In this document: one piece after another, positions 44,461-56,740 of the stretch
Numbering within the stretch: position 1 is the first letter of the stretch
How the letters are laid out: every line of letters starts with the position of its first letter
Origin: Hydrangea macrophylla
Taxonomy: Eukaryota > Streptophyta > Magnoliopsida > Cornales > Hydrangeaceae
NCBI GenBank assembly: GCA_033977485.1
Contig: CM066982.1
Span: 12,577,218 to 12,641,217, forward strand
DNA length: 64,000 nt
Reading direction: 5' to 3'
Translations under genes and position numbers: made by a program
Notes under the pieces: model-generated
What the model was told of the DNA's origin: nothing
Database searches by the model: none
What the model saw: the letters and a program-made list of their open reading frames with translations, nothing else

Positions 44461-47400
44461 TGAAGACCTCTATGTACATTGTTTTGTGGACTTTCGGCGC
44501 GATGATAACCATACGCACTTTTGCAATTGACTGATGCCTTTTTTGTACTAGACATGTAGTTTTAACATCTGTGTGGACTAACTCACACTAGATATGTAAA
44601 AATACAAGGTTTTAACATTTGTGTGGACTAACTTAAAAATGGGCTCATGAAACTTGTTCACTCAAGTAACTTCTTGTTGAATCACAAGCATTCATTCATA
44701 ACAACGAAGAAAATAGAAAAGAAAGGAACAAACTAAAAGGTAATTCAATTATGTATCCCAAATGGTGGTAGAGGACACAAGTCTTAAAAAAATGCAATTT
44801 AATTAAGAGTAATCAACTATGCATACTACTAAAAATACCACACATCATAAAAACTCCTCATATATTAGGAAGATAATACATACTTTGCAAGGAAGCACCA
44901 CAATCATCATTTATATGCCAAAAGACAGCTTAAAGCGCTGTTCCATAAGGATTTTTTTTTCTGTTTCAAAAATTTTAAAAATGGTTAGGAAAAATAGAAA
45001 CTCAACTCCTTGCATAGACCTGTGTATGGACCAAAACTCTATTAGATCTATGTGTGCGCTCTCTAGCTCATAACAATACTGCACATCAATTGATTTGAGA
45101 AAGTTGTGAGTGGGTCTGACTACAAAAACTATTTATTTTATTAGTCCGACTAAATTTTAACTTGTACTCCTAAGCATGGTTCTAAGGGAAAACAAGGAAA
45201 AAGAACGAAAAAAGTTATGTAGAGGATGAAAGAATGGGATTTAGAAGGCTTACATTGGGCGGCGCTACAAAACTCGAAGAGTTAGTACATAACAATATTG
45301 ATTATAGAAGATGAATTACGAATTATACAAAGTCAAAACAATGTTTGATATCGAGCTCATATGAGGGATGCATCAAGCCCAAGCATGAATGGTGAATATA
45401 AGCTACACCTCTTTCCCAAGTATAAGCTAAACCTCTTTTCTAGACAAATTCAATAGTTTTGACTATAATTTATTTTTACACCCCAATACATAAAGAGAAA
45501 ATACATCTAGATTGGAGTTCTTTAGTTAGGAATGACTCTTATCTTAATTAACATGCACTCTTTATCTTCTTTCTTTTTTTTTAATATATATATATACATG
45601 TGTATATTTAATTGTTTATTTTTTACTTTTTACATAGTCAAATATAAATGTGAATATGAAGAAGATTACAAGAGAAAGAAACATTTTTAAAGGGGAAAGG
45701 TGGTTGAAACATATGAATAGGTGTTAATTCCTGCATTTCAACTCCCAAGTATCCATGTAAAACTGAAACCCATTTATATCTAATTTAGGATCCAAGAAGT
45801 CATTATCCAATAATTTCAAAGTCCCAACGGCAAATTAAAAAGAGCAACATACAAGCTCCATCTACGAAAATTAATAGATAATCAAGTTTTTTTTTCTTTT
45901 GGGGTTGAAAAGAAAGCAACTTGTCATTAACCATCTATCCCCCACCCTATTAACTTTTCAACATGTTCAAAAGTCAAGCTGTTCTCAACAACGAGCCTGA
46001 ACTTTATCTCTGGATCTTTTATCTTGTAGAGGACTCTTCACTTTGTTATAACCACAAGCCCAATAGAATATACAAATGGCTTATTTGTCTTTTAAGGCAC
46101 ACAAACTCTTAAACTATGGACTAATATGATCACTCACTTTATAGTTTATGTTGCACGCAATGGTTAAATCATGCAAAGATGTGGTACATTCTAGCTACTG
46201 TAGGTTCAGCTACAAACTCGAACTTCACAACAAATTATACAAAGGTACATATTGGAGCTTTGTAAAAAAGTTGTTTTTAGTTTTAAAAAAGAAACGAATT
46301 TTTTTAGGAGTGGTGAAAAAGTAAATCCCATGGGTCACAGCTTTTTAGAAGTTGTCCCCTCTAAACAAGTTCCCTCATAACCAAAATGCAGCACGGGAAA
46401 ATCTATTGTCACCCAATACCTTGCGTGGTAGCTTCCCCAATGGCTTCGGCTTTTCCAGGCAACATGTTTATAGATATGACACTTTCATTGGCACTCAACC
46501 ACTTCCCTATACTTGACCATTTAATCCTGCCATATAAAATAAGGTGATGAAGTATCAATTAATTGCTAGCTGCACTTTGTCCGCATAAAATTAAATAAAT
46601 GATGCTGAATCTCAATGATTAATTTCAAGATAAGAAGATTTCTGTCTCGTGAAATTGTAATCGTTTCTTAAAACTTGAGAATATGACTGTTTTTAAAAGA
46701 GATCCAATGATACGACTTTAAGGAAAAAGACAGGGCTGCTAGCACTGTTGCTTTAAAAAACGCATACTTCAAATTAATGTTTTACTTTTAATTTTATAGA
46801 TCACAGTTGGGTAAGAATATCACTTTTGAAATCTCTAGAACCATAAAATGCTTTTAATTCCTTAATGAATCCACAGATATATGTCATCACAACACTGAGA
46901 AATAATGAGAATTCCTTCAAGACACTAATTTTACACTATATACATACATTCATGTCAATATAAATTCTGCATATATGGACAAACGCTAGATTTGCTTACA
47001 ATAAGATAGAAAAATAAATAAAGAGAGGAAATTATACATGTACAACTTGCACAATCTCTATATAAACCTATGCTCATTTCACTTTTCATTGCAACAAAGC
47101 TAAGCTAGAATTGGAATAGCTTACAAAAAACCAGTCATGGAGTTTATAGGCAGCCAGTGCTTTGTTAATGGAGTTGACCATCATGGAATCATTGGAATGC
47201 ATAGCTAGAGAAAAAAAGTATTGCTTAGGATGACATTAAAAAATAGGAGAAGTTATTACTTATAATTAATTAGCATGGCATTGTGTTATTCATAAAAAAA
47301 AATAATAATAAAAAAAGAAAAAGAAAAAAGAAAAGAAAAAAAGAAGAAGCATGACATTGTGTTTTCCAGTGGCAAACAAAAATTTGCTAATATGTCCTGC

Positions 47401-49213
47401 AAAAATTTCATGTGCAGTGAACAATAAAACTAATTTGGCTTGTCAAAATGAAGAATTTATTAACTCATCTGGATACCAAGTTGCTAGTCAAGTGAAGTGG
47501 TTGTTTTTTTATACATTAAGTCTAAACTTGTTAGTTCATATCAGGAAAAAACAAACTAAAAGAATATTCTATTTACACATGCACAATAAAAGAATTCATA
47601 TAAGCTAGCACCTTTATGCCCATAAGTATGTATAAGACTTTTAATGTTTATCTATATATAAATACATCCAGCAAAAGCTTGTGTCATTACTTCACAATTT
47701 TTTATGATTTGATAAGGGATTTCATAAGGTGCTCTGTATCCATGAATTGAACAATCATATAGATAAACTACCCTTGCATCCATTGATCAATAATCTATCC
47801 ACTAAGTTAAGACCCACAATCCCATGAACTTTGTTAGCAACCTAAAAAACTTTCTTGAATTTCAATGCAAAACCACATGTATGTGACTTAGTGGGTGTTA
47901 TGTGTATTGCAAGGATCAGGACAGGGGAGCTCTCTCCTTCAACGCCAAAGGGCCCAAATACAAAATTGAGAAAACTTCAAGTTTTAACAAAACTGTTAAA
48001 ATTAATAAGTTAATTAAAAATCAACTGCTAGTGCTGGTCAAAAAATAACAATTCATCTATCAAATAGTTTATTGTTTCAACCTGGTAGAATCCACCCAAT
48101 GACCAATTACATTGAGGAAAATAGGAATATATACATATAGTCGTACAGTGTTTACAGAATACTTGAAAGAGAGATGCAAGAGATCAATTGATTTCGACTT
48201 CAAACTCTGAACTACAATGGAGAACTCAGCGAAAGAAAGAGCCAAATCTCTGAAAAGAAATATATATATATATATATAAAAAAAACTGACATAATGCTTG
48301 ATAAAGTCAGGGGGAAAGTCCTATAAAACTTCCCCCCAAATTTCGGAAGACATAGACCATTTAGTAATTTTTCAAAAGACAGAGATCACCAACTTCATGT
48401 ACAAGCTAATAAGTAACAACTATACCCCATTTACTAATTTATCAGTGACAATAAAAAAACCTCGAAACCTTGCTAACAGAAACCACCATAGAACAAGAAA
48501 AACCAGTTTCTCAAAGTATTGAGGCTTGTGGTGTGTTTACTTACCAAGTTTCACATACGAAGTTCGGTACCTAGCTACAAGAAGTCAACGAACATTTATG
48601 AAATATAGAAACCTCTGAGCCAAGAAAAAAAAAAAAAAGAAAATGTAAGAAAAAATAGAAGAAGACCTGAACATGGAGTCTTGAAATCTCTGAGCCAAAG
48701 TTCGATCACATGGGTCTTTAACCAACACCCTCCTGAAAACACTGAGGAAGAGAGATACAAAAAAGCCCTAAATCAGATGGCGTGGAGGGGTGCTCGGATG
48801 GTGATGTCGGCGGCGAGGTGGTGTTGAGCTGGTGATGGCGGCGGCGGCGAGCTGGTGGTCACTGTGAGCGCCTTTTTTGGAAAGAAGAGATAGGGAGAAC
48901 TCTCAAAAGCTAATTAACAAAGGGTAAAATGAGAGGGAAAATGAGTGGGAAAAATGAGAGGGAAAAATTAGGGCTAAAAAAAGGACTGTGACAATTTTAT
49001 GGGCTCAGTTTTACGTCTACGAAAACATCTCTCTCTCCCCGTCTAAGTCGCTACTAAGTTTCAGTTACATAGCAATGCCCAATACTGCTCATAGTAATAT
49101 TTTATTTGGTTGCTTAAATTAAACATTTGAATGGGTATGCTTTGACGTGTCACCTATCTTGAAACAAATCATTGTCATTGATAACAAAAAAAATTTCCAA
49201 TTATTTTATCGGA
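44461..49213. other. CACTA interior without recognised genes
   Basis: AT-rich sequence with homopolymer and (TA)n tracts (near 45584, 48262) and no long frame on either strand. A short GCCGCC-rich segment at about 48775-48875 stands out. Nothing else can be supported. Confidence 0.5.
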
Positions 49214-49402
49214 AATGCTAGATGCACAAAAAAAGTGCACAACGAAATGCACAACCAGCTTAAAATTATTTGACTTCGTGCTGAAAAGCCTGTACACACA
49301 AAAAGACAAAAAAAAAGAGTGTATAACTTTTTCAGCACAAGATCCAACAAATTAAAGCAGGTTGTGCATTTCGTTGTGCACTTTTTTTGTGCATCTAACA
49401 TT
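49214..49402. mobile_element. MITE nested in CACTA
   Basis: 43-bp inverted ends (49214-49256 and 49360-49402) with one mismatch, containing AGATGCACAAAAAAAGTGCA and CACAACGAAATGCACAACC. 189 bp. No clear target duplication seen. Confidence 0.75.
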
Positions 49403-49484
49403 ACTCTTATTTTATTTCTGTAGTTCATCTTCCTTGTACACCTATCTATCCATTAATTATATGTATATATATATATATATATAT

Positions 49485-50052
49485 GTTTATAACACACTGC
49501 TAAGGCTTCCATACTAACAAAATGTGTGCTTCTAAAAAAAAAAAATGTGTAGGCTAATTTTTTTTCGAATACATTTTTGTCCACCCTAAAATTGCTAATT
49601 CTTTACTCAGCCTCCTCTTCTATTGGTTAATGCAATGGGTCCAGTATTAAATGAGAATTAATTAATAGTGTAAAGCACTAGGCCCCACTGCATTAACCAC
49701 TGGGAGAGAACGGTGAGCAAAATTGCACTCATTTTTTTAAAATTGCCCAAAAAAAAGAGGACTGTGACAAATTTTTTGTGCTTGAATGTTTATAACACAC
49801 GGCTAAGACTTCCATAGTAACAAAATGTGTACTTCTTAAAAATAAAATAAAATAAAATGTGTAAGCCAATAATTTTTTCGAATACATTTTTGCACACCCT
49901 AAAATTGCTCACTCTTTGCTCAGCCTCCTCTTCCGTTGGCTATGCAATGGGGTTTAGTATTAAATGAGAATTAATTAATGGTGTAAAGCACTAAGCCCCA
50001 CTGCAATAGCCACTGGGAGAGGACGGGGAGCAAAACTGCACTCATTTTTTTT
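49485..50052. repeat. Diverged tandem duplication of about 260 bp
   Basis: 49485-49738 and 49788-50052 share GTTTATAACACAC, CAAAATGTGT, TTCGAATACATTTTTG, CAGCCTCCTCTTC and TTAAATGAGAATTAATTAAT in the same order, with many differences, so the duplication is old. It lies next to the right subterminal repeat region. Confidence 0.8.
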
Positions 50053-50360
50053 GTCACTGTTAATAACCGTGACAAATTGCCCGAAAATAAGTGTGACAAT
50101 TCAAATAATTAAGTGATATATATTCTTTTGTCACTGTTCAAAACACTGACAAAACTTTGTCACGGTTAGAACCGTGACAAAATTATTTCTTTTTCACTTT
50201 TTGTCACTGTCTTAAAAGGTGACAAAATTTGTCAGTGTTTTAAACAGTGACAACTGTATTTGTCACAGTCCAGGACCGTGACAAAACTTATCACGGTTGT
50301 GGACAGTGACAAAATACGCGAAAATTAGTGTGACAAATCGGCTATTTTGGTGTAGTGCCT

Positions 50361-50663
50361 CCAAAAGAAGTAGAGGTGTGTACATATTGAAGGACTTAAT
50401 CAAAATGAGTGTTTTGAAGCTTTCAACCTTGTAGTTGAAATTGGAGGGCACAGAATTTGGGATTGTAAACTAATTACCTTCTGTTGGCTGGATAATGGCC
50501 AGGTATTGGTTACTCAAGTTCTCAAGAAAAACCGTTACGAAGAAACAATGGCTATTATGGCCTACAATGTGAAAACTGGGGTGTGATGAGAAGGATCAAG
50601 AGTTCTTACAGCAGTAAATACGACAAACCACTGCGGTACATCAGCGGCCTTCTTTCTTGGTGA
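50361..50663 (+). pseudogene. F-box 3' fragment, next to CACTA
   Basis: Matches the last 95 or so codons of the F-box genes (KEVEVYILKDL through HISSLLSW-like GGLLSW). It has an extra GT in GTGTGTACAT, a lost stretch after GGACTT and an extra GT before GATGAGAAGG, so the frame is broken several times. It begins exactly at the right end of the CACTA element. Its flank leads into block copy B. Confidence 0.8.
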
Positions 50664-50916
50664 ACACTGACATTCATAAAAATCGTACTTTAAACCTATT
50701 TATCTTTTCGTATCATGGAAAATGACCTTGTACTTTGAAAACTGCGCTATATTTTATGATCTTGGTGTGTGATTGTTTTCCTTCTGATGCTCTCTGTCTG
50801 ATTTAAACAAAATATTGGGGGCGAGGCCTCGAGCTTGATTAGGATTAGTTTTCCTTCTCATTATGCAATGTTGGGGATGGTGGTTTAGCAGAGGATTTGA
50901 TAGGGGATGAATTTAT
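50664..50916 (+). other. 3' flank of the F-box fragment
   Basis: Family-type 3' flank (ACTGACATTCATAAAA, CTTTTCGTATCATGGAAAATG) running directly into the block shared with 4037, so here, unlike in copy A, the junction is the natural one. Confidence 0.6.
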
Positions 50917-51372
50917 GTATCTAGAATTGTCTTTTTGTTTCTCAAAATGGGTTGTGAAGTCATCAGATCAATTGGGTGGGTTGATGTAGTAGAATTTCTG
51001 ATATGTTCAATTGGTGCTGCTATGGTGTTTCTTATGGCTCATATTGGTGTGACGCTTCTGAAATTTTATGCTAGTTTTAAGGTTTTAGTTGTGATGACTC
51101 TTGATTATATGTGCCAAAGTATTGTTTTTGTGTACTGTGTGTTTTGTGTTTTTGCATGTGTTTGGTCTTTATTAAATCTAGTATTTTGGTGTATTTTAAT
51201 TATGTTTCCCGATTACAATGGGAGGGGGATTCAAACTTGCACCTAAGCCATGGAGGGAGTTCGGAACAGGACCTCGGTGCTCTATTATTTTGTATCTTAT
51301 TTGAAGGCGGATCGTGTAAAATTTCTTTTCTTCATTAAAGAGTTTGTCATTTCTATTTACTATCAATATGAC

Positions 51373-51550
51373 GAGTCCAGATCCGCGGCCGCGAGCTGCC
51401 CGGGCAGCGCCTACGTGGCCCCTGACAGGACCACACGATGAGTTTTTTTTTGCATTTTTAAAAATTGCAAAAAAAAAAAAAACCATCGTGTGGTCTTGCC
51501 AGTGCCGCGCAGGTGCTGCCTGGGCAGCGCGCTGCCGAGGATCCTTGGGC
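51373..51550. mobile_element. GC-rich foldback MITE, copy B
   Basis: Same element and same 9-bp duplication CAATATGAC (51364-51372 and 51551-51559) as at 4493, so the insertion predates the segmental duplication. Confidence 0.75.
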
Positions 51551-52406
51551 CAATATGACCTTATGCGGATGATTAGTACATGCTCTGGGGGAGTTTTGAA
51601 TTAGTAAGTTTTGTTTGCATCTCTCATATTTCATGCATTTATGTTCTCTTATGAGATGTTGCGCCACGGAAGGTGCAAATTAGAGGCTGGGGCTTTGTGG
51701 CCTAAAAATATAATGCTATGATTCCCAAATTTAAATTCTAAATTCTTTGTCAGTTCAGTTTTACCACAAAGTCGCATGTACCACAATCGATCACTGCCAC
51801 AACATATGGTACAACTATTAAGCCATTTGGAACCATAGCAATTTTATTAACTATTAAGCCATTATTGGCCTAGAAGGTTATGACTTCGGAAATATGAAAA
51901 AGCAAAAAAATAGCATTTTCTTAAAATAGCACATCCCAAGAGAAGAATACCTCAGAAGTAAATAAAAATATGCTCTTGGTCAAAAACTGCCCACATTGCA
52001 ATTTTTTTTTGTAGTTGACACACTTCTATGCAATCAAATCGCTGAAGCTGGTTTGTCTAATAATTTTATTTTAGCTTTTGAAGTTCCATAATTACATTTG
52101 AGATTCCAAAAATTATTGTCCAAAAAGAAAAAGCTGAACCTTGATCAAATTATGGGCAAGTCCACAAGTGTTTTTTTGGTAATAAAGCATTATAAGTATC
52201 ATTCTTCAATCAAAATAATATTTAGAGAAAAAAGCAAGCAAAAAAAAAAAAAAAAAAAGGAAAATGGATAGAAGATGACTTTTGTACACTTTCGCTTTCC
52301 AGAAAATACCAGAAATAAAAGTACCCAATCAATCAATTATTTGAAAGAAACAAATCCTCACATATTATTTATCTTTACAACAGGGAAACAATTAAAAACA
52401 AGGACA

Positions 52407-52565
52407 TTAACTTGCTCTTACACTTTCAATTGCAACAACTAAATCATCAAATTTGGCACCAGTAACTTCTTTAACAATCTTGCTGTCTTTAAGAATCTTG
52501 AAGGTAGGAACCACCTTTATTCCTAGCTCCTTAGCCAATGACTGCCAACAATCATCAGATCCACA

Positions 52566-52601
<36 letters not shown>

Positions 52602-52719
52602 GATATGTCAACAACAAACCTTGTTATCCTGGTTACAGTCAAGTTTTAAAAAGACAACATCAAGATATTTCTTGGACAAGTCCTGAAATTTTGGAGCCAT
52701 CACCTTGCAAGGACCACAC
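52407..52719 (-). pseudogene. Thioredoxin f gene fragment, exons 2-3, copy B
   Basis: Exon 2 is 52719-52620 and exon 3 is 52541-52407 on the minus strand; coding sequence and splice sites match copy A (CGPCKVMAPKF; SLAKELGIKVVPTFK; stop TTA complement at 52407-52409). The intron is a few bases shorter because of the GA microsatellite. Exon 1 is again absent from the surrounding block. Confidence 0.8.
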
Positions 52720-53589
52720 CTGCAAAGTTATTTTACACAAACAATGAGAAACGTCCAGAATGAAGTAAGGCTACTGTATAGGTTGTGAAATGATCTTCAG
52801 CAACTTAATTGACTCTAACAATGTATTCTAAGACATTTTTCAAAATAATTATTGGATCCGTCCAATTATTTGGAACTAAATTGGATAAAATTCCAATCAG
52901 GTTTCATTGTTCTTATTCACATTCCACTCCCGTAATAACCCAATTCGATTCGGGTCGTACATAAACACTATGTCCTCACTCTTAAACGATCCTCGGTAGA
53001 TAGAACATTGGCAATTACTAAAAACAAGTAAGCCAAACGTTATTGCAGATAATATGACCACTAGAATTGGGGTGGGGGGAGAAGAGTTGAGGAGGGGTAC
53101 ACTACCAATAACTATTAAAACTATACGCACACAGAAGTTTTCGTTTAGAAGTTGAGTGCATTCGCTTTTCTTAGAACCATCATACACACCAGTGGCAGAC
53201 GGAATTGTTTGTATGGGATTAGGGTTTATAAAGTGGAGCTATTACCTTCTGAAAATAATTATCTCCAAAAGAACGGAAGAGCTATGCTAATGAAATAACA
53301 CTTACCCTCAACAACTTGCGATGGACACAGATCGAACCTCTATCTTAAGACTAGGTTTTCATATCATGCAGATTTGAGTGTCAATATAGTAGTATAGTAT
53401 GAAACATGAAGAGGATAAACTACTCACTAATTTGGCTATGGGTTTTTGTTTTGTTTCACTCTTGTTGGAAACAATGACAACAAACGTTAAGAAGTTTTGA
53501 AGGTCAAAGATCCAAAACAATAATTATATATATATATATATATATTTCCCTCAAGTATCTAACATTAAAAACATTGGGACAACTTTATA

Positions 53590-53868
53590 CTACTCATTCC
53601 AAGTGTTTGCTGAAGCTCTATCAAGACAATAAGCTATGGACGTGTGCACACTATAGCACTTAAATCTAAGAGAAAATCTTTCGTGGAATGAGCCAATCTT
53701 GCATCCACAAACATGCTTGCACTTAGTGGCCTGACACTTGCAACTGAATTTCTGCTTAGACTCGACTATTTGGTTGGCTTTTCCCCCCATTGAGAGCAAA
53801 GTCGTGTGTTCTTCTTTGGTGTACCCCATCACAAGTCCAAGGGCGCACCGTGCTTTTGGATGAATCAT
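53590..53868 (-). CDS. Hypothetical small cysteine-rich ORF, copy B
   Basis: 92 codons; identical to the ORF at 6755-7021 over most of its length, with a different C-terminus (ANTWNE) caused by loss of about 28 bases near 53615. Not recognised; probably not a gene. Confidence 0.15.
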   Translation of the reverse strand: MIHPKARCALGLVMGYTKEEHTTLLSMGGKANQIVESKQKFSCKCQATKCKHVCGCKIGSFHERFSLRFKCYSVHTSIAYCLDRASANTWNE

Positions 53869-55192
53869 TAGTTACTTTTCAAACAACTTTGAATGACACA
53901 TAACCAAGTTCATAGTTTGACATTGAATTGGTTTCCTTATTGGACACCACAGTCAATTATTCTTTTGAAAAAAAACCTGAGTTCAAAAAACTAACTAGGC
54001 TCAGTGGTGTACAATGGCTACGAAAATTTGATTTACTTGATTTAGGCTTAGTTTGGCCCCCACATGGCTTTTTAAAAGGAGCTTATGAAATTTATTACTA
54101 AGTTGTTTGATAATTTTGTACAAGTGACACACTATTATTCAAAAAGACATCATGAGACCAAAAAGCAACCTTGAGATTTTAAAAGCTCCATTCTAGAGCT
54201 TTTAAAAGATCCCCCCAAAAGCCCTAAGTTCAATTTTTGCAAAGCTCATAAACTAGTTACCAAATGAATTAACATGAAATTGTGCTTTAAAAAAGGAGAA
54301 GCACCAAAATGAAACTAAGCCTTAGTCTAATCTGTGCATCCTGGCTTAGTGTAATGGAACATTTTCACCTTCTACTTCCATGTCAAACCTAAAATTACTC
54401 TTGTACATTGGTTCCAAAAGTAAGAGTAACCCACAAGCTCATTTTTAGTCCAAATTTACTCGTATATGGGCACTTAAATTGCTGAAGTTGTGACTGATTT
54501 TTAATAGCATTGAACACTTTATTTAACCGGATTTCTAGCTCTAGAAGCTTTAGGCTGTGTTTAGTTCATGGATTTAGTGGGGGGTTATGAAAGAAAAACG
54601 CGAAGGAAAACATTGTTCTTTGTTTGGTTATAAGGAAACTATTGAGGAAAATACGAAGGAAAGGGAAATAAGGTGACAACTAAATTAAGTTAGTGAGTCA
54701 CTTTCCTCTTCTTCTTTTTTCGTAAGTTGCAATTAAAACTTGAAATTTTTTTACTCTAAATGTTGTTTAAACATTAAATAGAACACAATGGAACTAGTTT
54801 ACTTCTTTTTTTCCTTTCCCTTCAATGAATCTGCAAAACAAACAGAATCTCAACTTTTCCCTTTTTCCAAATTCATCCAACTAGTAGCAGCCATTCTAAA
54901 CTCTTGAGTTTCTACATACAATGGGCTTGTGTTATTGGGCTTGGACTTAGGTATATGTAGGTGGGCTTGGATCAAATGAAGAGTATAGATTGTGGGATAG
55001 GATAAAAATGACGAGTGGATGTGGCGAGTCTGTTATGATGATGACAAGGTGGGTAACAGCGGCTGTGTTGGTGAGATATGGGCTGGCTAGGCAGGTAGAT
55101 GATGTGGTGACTTTTGTGGTATGGGTGATGTTGATCAGACTAATGATCAAGGGGTTTGCGGCAGATTGGGGCAGTGAATGCGGTAGAATGGT

Positions 55193-55518
55193 GATGGTGG
55201 ATTGATAGATTGGTGGTGATGATGGGTTTGTGATAGATTGATGCAGATTGGTGGTGAGGATGTTGATGCTTGGGATGATCAAGGGCTTGTGGTAGTTTGA
55301 TGATGATGAGGCAGAATGATGGTGTTGTGGCAGGGGTAAGGTGGGCTTGTGGCCGAATGATGATGATGGTGATCAAGAGTCTTATTTGGTTGGTTGATCG
55401 GTGGGGGTTGTTTGGTTGGTTGATTGCTGTAGAGAAAAAAAGAAAAATTAATTGTGGTGGTGGTGATGGTTGAGAGCGGTGGAGGAAAAAATTCCAAAAT
55501 CTTATGGCTCTCATACCA
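55193..55518 (-). other. Internal remnant of a copia-type or TRIM element
   Basis: On the minus strand this follows an LTR and a primer-site-like TGGTATGAGAGCC (complement of 55506-55518). It is His/Pro/Thr-rich low-complexity sequence with no gag or pol domain. Copy A of the block lacks it from GAATGGT on. Confidence 0.4.
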
Positions 55519-55702
55519 TGATAGGAAAGAGAGAGAAAAAATGTATTGTATTGATGTTGTGTGTATAAAATGTACAGAGAGTAGCCTTTACATAGGCTTA
55601 GAATAGTATAGTACAAAGCGTAGTACAAGGTAGTATAAAGTGAACCTAGACAACAGGTGTGATAAGATACAGAATCACTTTAATTGGGAAAGTATTCTAA
55701 CA
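55519..55702 (-). repeat. Short LTR (copia or TRIM type)
   Basis: On the minus strand, TGTTAGAATACTTTCCC to TTTCCTATCA, 184 bp, followed immediately by a primer-site-like sequence one base off TGGTATCAGAGCC. Only one LTR is found; the other end of the element is missing. Size suits a TRIM or small copia element. Confidence 0.6.
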
Positions 55703-55714
55703 AAAAAAAAACAG

Positions 55715-55930
55715 AGAGAAATGCCATGTCCCGATTTGAGAGAGAGAGATAGAGAAGAGAACAGATGACCCAAGCTGTGGTTGAAATGACGGCGCAGAGG
55801 TTCGAGCTCGAGGTTGGTGAACATTTGGTACTGTGATTATTGACTTTTGCACTTTTTAATGGGTTCAAATTAATGTTGTTTCATGTTATAGGGTCAAATG
55901 TGAAAATAATAGTTTTTAGTATTTCTGGTG
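55715..55930 (+). pseudogene. F-box upstream/first-exon fragment
   Basis: Matches 365-580 upstream of copy 1 (CCCGATTTGAGAGAGAG, GACCCAAGCTGTGG, AATGACGGCGCAGAG, AATGGGTTCAAATTAATG). The coding part is absent, so it is a 5' relic of another family member. Confidence 0.7.
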
Positions 55931-56740
55931 TCCCTAACACATGGTTCAAGGTCGCGGGAGAGTCAGTTGTGATGACTAACTGACTCGGTGTCACGGTGCT
56001 GCGACCTGGTATACTTTAATTGTACACACGTAAGAGCAACTCTAGCAGCTTGCTAAAATAGTGTGAATACTAAAGTAGCGAGTCATTTTTGTGTTTTTCA
56101 TCCTCCAAGAGCCTCGCCACTTGACTCGGTAATTTAGCAGCAACAAAAAAACTCGCCAAGATCTGGCGAGGAACCCTCCATCGCTACTCATCTCCACAAA
56201 AGTGCAACGGTCAGAAAATTTTGAAATCAAAAGCCCAACGGAAGTATTATTTTGAAATCAAAAGAGGAAATATGCATCAGACTCCATTTGTAAAGTTTAA
56301 CCCCAAAACTCTATATAAACACAAAATATAATTCATAAGTTCTATCACCAGAAATTTGCCGGAGTGCTGCCAGAGTAGTTTCCGTCGCCGGAATCTTGCA
56401 AAAAATTGTGAAAGGCAAGGTTTCTTGCTGTGTAGACTAGGGATTGGGTGAGAGTTATGGGCGTTGGTGATGGTGGTTGAGGCTGAGACGGTGGTGTCGG
56501 TGGTTGAGACTGAGGTAACTGACAGTGGCTGGTGTAAGCGTGGCTCAATAGTCAATACTGCTGCGCCTTTTCCCCTGCTTGTTCTTATCTCTTTTTCCAA
56601 AACAGAAGAGATGGGTTAGGTATTTTATTAAGTGTAAAATAGTAGTATAGTAATAAAATAACTATTTTTATATTCAATTATATTGCCTATCACATTTATT
56701 TAATTGCTAGAATAGGAAACTGTGTTGATGAATGTTAAAC

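Larger units (their letters stand above)
42310..50357. mobile_element. CACTA (En/Spm) transposon, probably non-autonomous
   Basis: Termini CACTACACCAAAAT and its inverse at 50344-50357; similarity extends over 28 bp (CCGATTTGTCAC) with two mismatches. The 3-bp duplication CCT (42307-42309 and 50358-50360) fits the superfamily. Both ends are packed with short subterminal repeats in both orientations (TGTCACGGT, ACCGTGACAA, AACAGTGACAA; about 42330-42730 and 50050-50340), the expected binding sites of the accessory protein. The 8-kb interior has no long open frame and no recognisable TNPD-like transposase, so it should depend on a partner in trans. Confidence 0.88.
50917..55192. repeat. Segmental duplication block, copy B
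   Basis: Counterpart of 4037-8340 in the same orientation, with the same embedded elements: MITE 51373-51550, thioredoxin f exons 52407-52719, small ORF 53590-53868, MITEs near 54045 and 54551. The hydrophobic frame at 50935-51246 is a T-rich flank reading. Confidence 0.85.

Noticed and set aside
44058..44555. 165-codon minus-strand frame in the CACTA element
   Set aside because: Extreme Cys/Ala/Trp composition from a CA/GC-rich repeat, overlapping frames on both strands, and no recognisable domain.
44819..48522. Short plus-strand frames in the CACTA interior
   Set aside because: All are under 90 codons, AT-rich, without domains or conservation.
55140..55628. 162-codon minus-strand frame
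   Set aside because: It runs across the LTR and the low-complexity interior of a retroelement remnant with His/Pro/Thr repeats.
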